A stretch of DNA of 64,000 nucleotides from Chryseolinea soli (GTDB lineage: Bacteria; Bacteroidota; Bacteroidia; Cytophagales; Cyclobacteriaceae): NCBI RefSeq assembly GCF_003589925.1, contig NZ_CP032382.1, positions 4,712,001-4,776,000 of the forward strand, given 5' to 3'. Below, piece after piece: positions 28,422 to 35,368 of the stretch; position 1 is the first letter of the stretch; each line of letters begins with the position of its first letter. A program made the translations under genes and the position numbers. The notes under the pieces are model-generated. The model was given only the letters and a program-made list of their open reading frames with translations, was not told where the DNA came from and ran no database searches.

Positions 28422-29774
28422 TTAAAACCTCAAGGTAAAAACCGTTTCCACGTCGGGTTCGGAAACGACGGTGATGGAACCGTTGTGCATTTGCATGATC
28501 TGACGCGAAAGGCTTAGGCCGATGCCGGAACCCTGGCGTTTGGTGGTGTAGAACGGCACAAAAATATGCTCCAACGCTTCCTTGATAATACCCGAACCAT
28601 TGTCGCGGATTTGTATGATCACGGCGTTCTCATCATAGAACCCCGTCATTTCTAACAACGGTTTTTCAGTTTCCGCCAGCGCCTCGATGGCATTCTTCAA
28701 CAGGTTGATCAGCACTTGCTCGATCATTTCCACATCGGCCTGGATGGTGAGGTATTCGGATGAACACGTGTAGTGAAAGTTGATGTGTGTTTTCTTCAAC
28801 TCCGTCTTCATCAGCTGGGCCACGTGTTCGATAAGATCTTTGAGGCGAACGGTCGCCATCTTGGGTTTGGGAAGCGAGGTATATTCGCGGTAAGCGTCGA
28901 TGAATTTGATCAGACCCTTGCTTCTGTTCTCGATGGTGCTGAGGCCTTCGCGCAAATCTTCCGCACCCTCTTGCTGCAACTCGTAGTGATCTTCTTTCTT
29001 CTCCATATCGTGATCAAGGATCTCGCGCAGGGTGGAGGTGAGCGACGAGATGGGCGTGATGGAGTTCATGATCTCATGGCGCAACACGCGCGTGAGGTTT
29101 TGCCAGGCCTCCAGTTCTTGTTGTTGCAATTCCGGCTGGATGTTTTGCAACGTCACGAGCTTCACGTCCGTGCCGCGGATGCGCAGCTCGGTGGACTGAA
29201 TGGTGAGGTAAAGCTCGTTGCTGCCCTTGTAGAGCTCGCTCTTGCCCGACTCCACGCTGTTGATGGAGTGATAAAGCTTCGGGTTGATGTGAATGAGCTC
29301 GTTGATATTTTTGATGTTGGTGATGCCCATGAACTTCTTGGCATTGGCGTTGACCAGCTGCACATTGCCTTCGGTGTCGAACGAAAGAATACCCGTGCGG
29401 ACCTGTTGCACCACCGTGTTGAGATATTGCCCGTGTTCCTCTTTTTCAGAACGTGCCCTGCGGAAGGCTTCGAGCACTTCGTTGAAGGCAATGTTGAGGT
29501 CTTTAAAGGATTTTCCCAGCTTATTGTCGGACGCAAACCCCGAAATAAAATCGGAATATTTCACCGACTCCAGGAAGCGTGTAAGCTTCCGGTTGGTCTG
29601 GCTCACAAAACGGAAGATCTCCGTGAGCTGGAGAACAATAATGATCCCGGTGAGCAACGCGGCAAAGAGCATGTTGGGGCGCGTGACCATGTACATAAAC
29701 AAAGCCATGGTGAGGCCCAGCAGGATCACCCGCAGGATGACGCGGGTTCTGAAGTCATTAAATCCGAAGTTCAA
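28422..29774 (-). CDS. Sensor histidine kinase, NtrB/NtrY type with PAS domain
   Basis: 450 residues. Two closely spaced helices (about 10-30 and 35-52) leave almost no periplasmic loop. A coiled region and a PAS domain (about 115-215, GILSFDTEGNVQLVNANAKKFMGI) follow, then the phosphoacceptor H233 in LRHEIMNSITPISS, and the ATPase domain with NLLKNAIEAL, DNGSGI and GSGIGLSLSRQIM. A likely partner is the sigma-54 activator at 30994 on the same strand, but a plus-strand lipoprotein gene and 414 empty bases lie between them. The signal is probably cytosolic or membrane state rather than a periplasmic ligand. Confidence 0.87.
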   Translation of the reverse strand: MNFGFNDFRTRVILRVILLGLTMALFMYMVTRPNMLFAALLTGIIIVLQLTEIFRFVSQTNRKLTRFLESVKYSDFISGFASDNKLGKSFKDLNIAFNEVLEAFRRARSEKEEHGQYLNTVVQQVRTGILSFDTEGNVQLVNANAKKFMGITNIKNINELIHINPKLYHSINSVESGKSELYKGSNELYLTIQSTELRIRGTDVKLVTLQNIQPELQQQELEAWQNLTRVLRHEIMNSITPISSLTSTLREILDHDMEKKEDHYELQQEGAEDLREGLSTIENRSKGLIKFIDAYREYTSLPKPKMATVRLKDLIEHVAQLMKTELKKTHINFHYTCSSEYLTIQADVEMIEQVLINLLKNAIEALAETEKPLLEMTGFYDENAVIIQIRDNGSGIIKEALEHIFVPFYTTKRQGSGIGLSLSRQIMQMHNGSITVVSEPDVETVFTLRF

Positions 29775-30188
29775 GGGTAAGTGCGTTTCTCAGTATCCGG
29801 TTTCAAGTTCACGGTTTCGAACTTGTAAAGCAAGCCCGCGTCGTGTCGCAGGCACAAGCTTTTTAAAGATCTACGCCCGAAGTCCAAGACACCCCGAATT
29901 TCGATACCGAAAAAATGGATATACTTCAAACGAATTGAAACGAAACCCCCTAAACACCGAGGCTACCACACCCCCCCCCACAACGACGTGCAAGCGATCC
30001 CATACCTGATTAGACGGCTAAAGTCGAAAATAAAATAGTTGCCTATCAGGGCTAGGCGATGGCTTGTGAAGCAAATAAATAAGTGCTTTTTTGCGAACGC
30101 CAATTAATTAAAGGACCGGCGCTATAGCCCTGATGGCGTCCATGGGGGAACAACGTCATGCCCTGGATGTAAGCAATCATAATAACCT
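29775..30188. other. Gene-free AT-rich stretch before the lipoprotein gene
   Basis: No gene is supported. One inverted repeat is visible, CAAGTTC (29804-29810) with GAACTTG (29819-29825). The composition is lower in G+C than that of the flanking kinase gene and contains a run of nine C near 29972. Confidence 0.5.
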
Positions 30189-30197
30189 TTGCGTCAG

Positions 30198-30989
30198 ATG
30201 AATACGATAAATGAAAAATTACCGCGGGCCTTTAGCAGTTTCCTCGTGGCCAGTATTGTAGCGATGGCAATGTCATGTCACGATGGGTCGGACGGTTTAA
30301 CAAGTCTAATGAATGTCACCAATGAAGCTGCGGGCGCAAAGTGCCTGGATGGTGGACTTAAAGTGGAAACCGGCATCGACACCAATAGAAATGGTACGCT
30401 CGATGCGGGAGAAGTTCAGCAAACAGAATTTGTTTGCAATGGCGTTAATAATCAGAATACGCTCACGAAATACACGACCGAACATGCGGGTTCAAATTGC
30501 GGCGCTGGTGGACAGAAAATCGAAACCGGGAGGGACTCGAACGGCGATGGAACACTCGAGGAGAACGAAATCCAACAAACCATGTTTGTATGCAACGGTA
30601 TGAATGGTGTGACCTTAAACGAGATAAGGGTAAAGATAACTAGTAATGCAGGTAACCCCGGCCAAGGAACCGGTTTTTCCTACACTGAACTATTCGACTT
30701 TGATATAAGAAACTATCCCGGAATCGACTCGGTAATATTTGTTGTAGACAATGCCCTTTCTTATGAGGGCTTTGCGAGCTTTCAATTATATGACGCAACA
30801 CATAGCGCCTACATCGACGGATCGATAGTCAGCACTACTGTCGTGGATAATGTGACCTACAAAGGAGTGCGTCTCTACAGCGAAAATATTCTATCTAAAT
30901 TACCTCAATCTAAGGCGGATTTTAACGTGGCGTTAACCAAGCCCGGGCAGTTTGATCATGCCTTTCTGTTTTTGTATGACGTAAAATAA
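30198..30989 (+). CDS. Lipoprotein with two EF-hand-like DUF7151-type repeats
   Basis: 263 residues from ATG 30198, preferred over a TTG at 30189. A lipoprotein signal (FLVASIVAMAMSC, Cys27) is followed by two tandem repeats of about 48 residues (35-82 and 88-135), each with a paired-cysteine frame and a calcium-loop-like segment: DTNRNGTLDAGEV at 61-73 and DSNGDGTLEENEI at 113-125. This matches the pattern I know as DUF7151. The remaining 125 residues look like a beta-rich domain without a recognised family. It probably sits on the cell surface or outer membrane. The gene is AT-richer than its neighbours and inserted on the opposite strand between kinase and regulator, which suggests acquisition. 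Confidence 0.72.
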   Translation: MNTINEKLPRAFSSFLVASIVAMAMSCHDGSDGLTSLMNVTNEAAGAKCLDGGLKVETGIDTNRNGTLDAGEVQQTEFVCNGVNNQNTLTKYTTEHAGSNCGAGGQKIETGRDSNGDGTLEENEIQQTMFVCNGMNGVTLNEIRVKITSNAGNPGQGTGFSYTELFDFDIRNYPGIDSVIFVVDNALSYEGFASFQLYDATHSAYIDGSIVSTTVVDNVTYKGVRLYSENILSKLPQSKADFNVALTKPGQFDHAFLFLYDVK

Positions 30990-30993
30990 TTTC

Positions 30994-32376
30994 TTACAAG
31001 CCATACTTTTCCAACCGGCGATACAACGACGACCGGGTGAGTCCCAACTCCGAAGCCGCCTGCGTAATGTTCCCGTTGTACTTCTTCAGGACCTTCCGAA
31101 TAAGCAGCTTCTCCACCTCTTCAAGATTGTATTGCTCCAAGCTCAGCTGCCCATCCTCCTTCGTAGACGATGCCGTAGTGAAATTGAAATCCTCTGGCTG
31201 CAACACATTGCTGCTGCTCAAAATGATCGCCCGCTCAATAGCGTGCTGCAACTCGCGAATGTTCCCCGGCCAGGGATGCTTGTGCATGCGCGACATCGCG
31301 CCTTCGCTGATCTTCGTCACCGGCTTGTCATATTTGGCGGCATAGTGTTTCAAAAAGTGATTGGCCAGCAAAGGAATATCTTCAAAGCGCTCGCGTAGAG
31401 CGGGAATTTCAATCTCGATAGTGTTGATCCGATACAGCAAATCCTGCCGGAAACGATTCTCCTTCACCATGTCATACAGCGGCATGTTGGTAGCGCAGAT
31501 CAGCCGGATGTCGATCGGTGTATCCTTGTTGGACCCCACGCGGCTCACTTTCCGGTTTTGCAACACGGTGAGCAGCTTGGCTTGCAGGGGCATGGACAGG
31601 TTGCCGATCTCGTCCAGGAACAAGGTGCCGTTGTTGGCCAATTCGAAACGTCCGGGGCGGTCTTCTTTGGCGTCGGTGAACGATCCTTTCTTATGTCCGA
31701 AAAGCTCGCTTTCGAATAGGGTCTCCGTGATGGAGCCCAGATCGACACTGGCAAAGTTCTCGTTCTTGCGTGCGGAATTCCGGTGGATGGCGCGGGCGAT
31801 CAGCTCTTTCCCCGTGCCGTTCTCGCCCAGGATGAGCACGTTGGCGTCGGTTTTGGCCACGCGGTCGATGGTCTGGAAGATCTTTTGCATGGCGGCGCTT
31901 TGACCAATGATCTCGCTGTAGCGGTCGTTGAGCACCTGGTTGATCTCCTGGTTTTTGATCTTGAGGGTTTCGATGACGTCGCGCGACTCGCGGAGGCGCA
32001 TGGCCGAATAGAGGGTGGCCTGTAGTTTTTCGTTTTCCCAGGGTTTGAGCACAAAGTCGGTGGCGCCGGCCTTAATGGCTTTTACGGCCATTTGAATGTC
32101 GCCATAGGCGGTGATGAGCACGACTACCGCCGACGGATCTTGCTGCAGGATGCGCTCCAGCCAATAGTAGCCTTCGCTGCCGCTGCTCACGTCTTTGGTG
32201 AAGTTCATGTCCAGCAGGATCACATCGTAATCCTCGTTGTTCATGAGGGCGGGCAAGGCCTCGGGGTTCTTTTCGACATCGACCTGGGCAAAATGCCGTT
32301 TGAGGTGCATCTTGGCGGCTTTCAGAAGATCTTCGTTATCGTCTACAATGAGGATTTTTCCTTGTTTCTGTTCCAT
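30994..32376 (-). CDS. Sigma-54-dependent response regulator, NtrC family
   Basis: 460 residues: receiver (about 5-120, phosphorylated D56, KPW at 111-113), AAA+ domain with Walker A GENGTGKE (184-191) and Walker B LFLDEIGN (252-259), and a C-terminal Fis-type helix-turn-helix (ITQAASELGLTRSSLYRRLEKYGL). The sigma-54 contact loop reads GSFTDA at 231-236 instead of GAFTGA, a change I associate with Bacteroidota members, so activity is not excluded. It is divergent from the export operon at 32703, and the region between holds a sigma-54-like promoter and three dyads. Its likely kinase is at 28422. Confidence 0.92.
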   Translation of the reverse strand: MEQKQGKILIVDDNEDLLKAAKMHLKRHFAQVDVEKNPEALPALMNNEDYDVILLDMNFTKDVSSGSEGYYWLERILQQDPSAVVVLITAYGDIQMAVKAIKAGATDFVLKPWENEKLQATLYSAMRLRESRDVIETLKIKNQEINQVLNDRYSEIIGQSAAMQKIFQTIDRVAKTDANVLILGENGTGKELIARAIHRNSARKNENFASVDLGSITETLFESELFGHKKGSFTDAKEDRPGRFELANNGTLFLDEIGNLSMPLQAKLLTVLQNRKVSRVGSNKDTPIDIRLICATNMPLYDMVKENRFRQDLLYRINTIEIEIPALRERFEDIPLLANHFLKHYAAKYDKPVTKISEGAMSRMHKHPWPGNIRELQHAIERAIILSSSNVLQPEDFNFTTASSTKEDGQLSLEQYNLEEVEKLLIRKVLKKYNGNITQAASELGLTRSSLYRRLEKYGL

Positions 32377-32507
32377 TCAAATTGGTTGGTTAGGCTCGTA
32401 AAAACTGTATCATTAACAAACACGGCTGTCCGCTAATGGGCAAAGGCCATACCGAAACATATTTCTGGCTAATTTCATCAAAAATAGCCCTTTTAGACCG
32501 TTTATTC

Positions 32508-32561
32508 GTTCGGAACCGGACAGTTACGTTCACATGTGAACGAGAAATGACGGTTCAGAAC
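32508..32561. promoter_or_regulatory. Three regularly spaced dyads, candidate enhancer sites
   Basis: GTTC-G-GAAC at 32508-32516, the 16 bp palindrome CGTTCACATGTGAACG at 32527-32542, and GTTC-A-GAAC at 32553-32561. Their centres (32512, 32534.5, 32557) are each 22.5 bp apart, about two helical turns, so they lie on one face of the DNA. The inner spacing differs (1, 6 and 1 bases), which weakens the case for one common binding dimer. Confidence 0.5.
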
Positions 32562-32596
32562 ACGGAAATCAGGGCTAAAAATGCACTTCCCGCGGT

Positions 32597-32613
32597 TGGC
32601 ACACTTGTTGGCA
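32597..32613 (+). promoter_or_regulatory. Sigma-54-like promoter of the export operon
   Basis: TGGCAC, five bases, TTG, then GCA. The known sigma-54 consensus is TGGCAC-N5-TTGCW, so every defined base fits except the C of TTGC, which is displaced by one G. It lies about 90 bp before the adaptor gene and 35-90 bp after the dyads, a usual arrangement for NtrC-type activation. Confidence 0.55.
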
Positions 32614-32702
32614 TTGGAGGTAGCATGACGTGGAGCGGACATGCGCATTTTTACTGCCGCCGCATGCGTTCACGGTAAACCTGAAATTTTTAAAGCGATA
32701 GA

Positions 32703-33950
32703 ATGGACAAGCAAATCAAGAAGAAGATCTGGACAGTGAAACGAATAGCCACCTACAGCGGCATTGCTCTTTTCGTAATATTCATTGGCTATCAGTTTAT
32801 TTTTGCCGACCGGCGGTCGAAACTCAAGATCGAAAAAGACAAGATCACCATCTCCGACGTGAAGCGTGGTGTATTCCAGGAATTCATCCCGCAAACCGGT
32901 GTCATCGAGCCGGCCCGCACGGTTTATCTTGATGCGGTGGAAGGCGGAACGATCAAGCGCGTGGTGGCTGAAAGTGGTTCCATGCTGAAAGCCGGTGATG
33001 TTATTTTAGAGCTAAGCAACCTTAACCGCGAAATTACAGTCTTAACGCAGGAAGCAAACCTGAACGAAAGTATCAACCGCGTGCGCGAAACCCGCCTGCA
33101 GCTTAACCAGAACGACTTGCAGCAGCGGCAAACGTTGGCCCTCATTGAGAGCCAGTTGCAAATTTTGGGTCCGCAATACTTGCGTCAGAAGCAACTTTTT
33201 GAAAAGAAACTGATCTCTAAACAGGAATTTGAAAAGACCGAGGCGGACTATAAATACAACCTCCAGAATAAAAAGATCACGTACGAAGTGTACCGGATCG
33301 ATTCCCTGGATCGGAAGCGTCAGATGGCGCAAATGAACTTTTCCGAAATGAAGATGACCCAAAGCCTCGACGGCATGGGAAAGATCCTGGATAACCTCGT
33401 TATCCGCGCCCCGCTGGATGGTCAGCTTTCCCGCCCGCAGCTCGATGCCGGCCAGAACGTGAACCCCGGCCAGCGCCTCGGACAAGTGGACGTGGTGGGG
33501 AGCTATAAAGTGAAAGTGCCTATTGATGAATTGTATTTACCCCGCATCACGACCGGGTTGCACGCCACGACAACGTTTAACAATAAGGATTATGCCCTGC
33601 AAATCATGTATATTTATCCGACCATCATAAACGGAAGGTTCGATGTGGACATGGATTTTGTAGGGGATGTGCCCCCCGGAATTCGCCGCGGTCAGTCCCT
33701 CAGATTGCGGATAGAATTGGGCCAGTCGTCGGAAGAGCTGTTGTTGCCTGTGGGCGGATTTTATAAAGATACCGGCGGAAACTGGGTATTTGTGTTGGAT
33801 GGCGAAAACAAAGCGGTACGCCGCGATGTGAAACTGGGACGGAAAAATACCGAGAACTTCGAAGTACTGGAAGGCCTGAAACCGGGCGATAAGGTGATCA
33901 CCTCGTCGTACGAGAACTTTGGCAACAATGAAGTATTGATGCTGAATTGA
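32703..33950 (+). CDS. HlyD/MacA-type periplasmic adaptor protein
   Basis: 415 residues. One N-terminal helix (about 15-35) anchors the protein in the inner membrane; a beta-barrel/lipoyl half (about 70-110), a long coiled coil (roughly 115-205, rich in Q, E, L and R) and the second lipoyl half with RAPLDGQLSRPQLDAGQNV (about 235-255) follow, then barrel and membrane-proximal domains ending in LKPGDKVITSSYENFG. Such proteins bridge an inner-membrane ABC permease to an outer-membrane exit. No TolC-type gene is present in the window. First gene of the operon that includes the ATPase at 34080. Confidence 0.88.
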   Translation: MDKQIKKKIWTVKRIATYSGIALFVIFIGYQFIFADRRSKLKIEKDKITISDVKRGVFQEFIPQTGVIEPARTVYLDAVEGGTIKRVVAESGSMLKAGDVILELSNLNREITVLTQEANLNESINRVRETRLQLNQNDLQQRQTLALIESQLQILGPQYLRQKQLFEKKLISKQEFEKTEADYKYNLQNKKITYEVYRIDSLDRKRQMAQMNFSEMKMTQSLDGMGKILDNLVIRAPLDGQLSRPQLDAGQNVNPGQRLGQVDVVGSYKVKVPIDELYLPRITTGLHATTTFNNKDYALQIMYIYPTIINGRFDVDMDFVGDVPPGIRRGQSLRLRIELGQSSEELLLPVGGFYKDTGGNWVFVLDGENKAVRRDVKLGRKNTENFEVLEGLKPGDKVITSSYENFGNNEVLMLN

Positions 33951-34079
33951 CAACAATTCAAGACAATACGGTAACAACTGAAGGCAATTTGTAGTCTAAC
34001 GAAGTAACCTTTGTGATAAAAAGAAGTAATTAGTCAAACCAAAAACGAGTATTAACCATCCATCTGAAAATAACCAGCC

Positions 34080-34769
34080 ATGATCAAACTTAAGAACCTT
34101 GAAAAAGTCTACACGACTGAAGAAGTAGAAACCACCGCCCTCAACAATATCAACCTTGATATAAAGGAAGGTGAGTTTGTGGCCATTATGGGTCCCTCCG
34201 GTTGCGGTAAATCCACGCTGTTGAACATCCTTGGTTTGCTGGACAATCCGTCCGGCGGCGAGTATCACTTCGGCGAACACGAAGTGGCCAAGTACTCCGA
34301 ACGTCAGCGTGCCCAATTGCGCAAAGGCTCCATCGGCTTCGTGTTCCAAAGCTTTAACCTCATCGACGAACTCACCGTATTCGAAAACGTTGAGCTGCCC
34401 TTGCTCTACATGAAGGTGCCTGCGTCCGAAAGAAAACAACGCGTAGAAGAAGTGCTGGAGCGCATGAACATCATGCACCGCCGCAACCACTTCCCGCAAC
34501 AACTGTCGGGTGGTCAGCAACAACGTGTGGCCATTTCCCGTGCCATCGTAGCGAAACCTAAAGTGATCCTGGCCGATGAACCTACCGGTAACCTGGACTC
34601 TGCCAACGGCGAAGAAGTGATGAAGCTCCTTTCGCAATTGAACGAGGAAGGAACCACCATCGTGATGGTAACCCACTCGCCCTACGATGCCAACTATGCT
34701 CACCGCATCATCAACCTGTTCGACGGTAAGGTGGTAACGGAGAACATCAAGGAGCAATTCCATATCTAA
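34080..34769 (+). CDS. LolD/MacB-type ABC transporter ATPase
   Basis: 229 residues, complete: Walker A GPSGCGKST (about 38-46), Q-loop FVFQSFNL, signature LSGGQQQR (about 142-149), Walker B VILADEPTGNLD and the H-loop VTHSPYDANYAHR. The type matches ATPases that work with FtsX/MacB permeases in lipoprotein release or export of toxic compounds. It lies 129 bp after the adaptor gene. It is the only ATPase available to the permeases at 25294, 35369 and 37883 within this window. Confidence 0.92.
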   Translation: MIKLKNLEKVYTTEEVETTALNNINLDIKEGEFVAIMGPSGCGKSTLLNILGLLDNPSGGEYHFGEHEVAKYSERQRAQLRKGSIGFVFQSFNLIDELTVFENVELPLLYMKVPASERKQRVEEVLERMNIMHRRNHFPQQLSGGQQQRVAISRAIVAKPKVILADEPTGNLDSANGEEVMKLLSQLNEEGTTIVMVTHSPYDANYAHRIINLFDGKVVTENIKEQFHI

Positions 34770-34843
34770 GCGATCATACCAAAGAAGGCAGCCACGCGAT
34801 TGTGGCGGTCAGAAGAAGCTGCCTTCCTCTAAGCAACATACCG

Positions 34844-34874
34844 GAGGCCGACTTTTTAGTCGGCCTCTTCTATT
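34844..34874 (+). terminator. Terminator-like hairpin after the ATPase gene
   Basis: A perfect 10 bp stem (34844-34853 with 34858-34867) with a TTTT loop is followed by a T-rich but interrupted tract. A second stem, GAAGGCAGC (34784-34792) with GCTGCCTTC (34818-34826), lies just upstream. Together they probably end or reduce transcription from the adaptor-ATPase pair. Confidence 0.65.
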
Positions 34875-34922
34875 TAGAGCACTTTTAGAAGCTATGTCAG
34901 TTGCCAGTCCAGCCTTGACCTG

Positions 34923-35052
34923 CGGTCCGAGGCTGCTGTTATCTATAGTCCGGGCTGCCGTTATTTACGGTCCGGTGCTGCTGATACTTACGGTCCGGTG
35001 CTGCTGATACTTATGGTCCGGTGCTGCTGATACTTATGGTCCGGTGCTGCTG
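34923..35052. repeat. Tandem repeat, 23 bp period
   Basis: Three near-identical units (34968-34990, 34991-35013, 35014-35036; two exact and one with a single change) read cggtccggtgctgctg plus atactta. They are followed by a 16-base partial unit (35037-35052) and preceded by two degenerate units (34923-34945 and 34946-34967, the latter 22 bp). There are no spacers, so it is not a CRISPR array. Confidence 0.88.
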
Positions 35053-35368
35053 TAAGAAGTTGTCCGGGCGGGCAATTTTGTTTTGCCCCAGGGGACAATT
35101 CTTTTTTTCCTTGCCGGGATTTGTAAACCGACTCGGCTTCCAGGCCCTGACCCGCGTTACGGGATGTCTTGCGATAAAAGGCTGGGCTATGTACGCCCTT
35201 AATTTTTGAAGCCGGACATACCACTGTACACTTCCGTACATCGATCGGTCGGCAATCGTTAAAACGATCGTTTTTTGAACGAATCAGGTCATGGCATATT
35301 TCTTGGACATAGGGGTGCAACCTGTGACGCACGATTGTAGTCTTATTGTCGACCTAATAAAACCCCGC
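35053..35368. other. Intergenic region before the permease pair
   Basis: No gene is supported. The stretch contains CGTTAAAACG (35257-35266), the palindrome aaaacgatcgtttt (35261-35274) and a possible sigma-54 element at 35292-35307. Confidence 0.5.
35292..35307 (+). promoter_or_regulatory. Possible second sigma-54-like promoter
   Basis: TGGCAT, five bases, TTGG: the same layout and the same displaced C as at 32597, with one further mismatch in the -24 box. It lies 62 bp before the permease start at 35369. Taken alone it is weak; its resemblance to the first element and its position raise the likelihood. Confidence 0.35.

Larger units (their letters stand above)
32377..32702. other. Divergent regulatory region between regulator and export operon
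   Basis: No gene is supported in these 326 bases. The stretch contains three GTTC/GAAC inverted repeats (32508-32561) and a sigma-54-like -24/-12 element (32597-32613), both facing the operon that starts at 32703. Confidence 0.6.

Noticed and set aside
30189..30197. TTG start for the islet lipoprotein
   Set aside because: The ATG at 30198 gives a standard lipoprotein signal; the three added residues give no benefit.
34923..35052. CRISPR array
   Set aside because: Units are contiguous without unique spacers and no cas gene is present.
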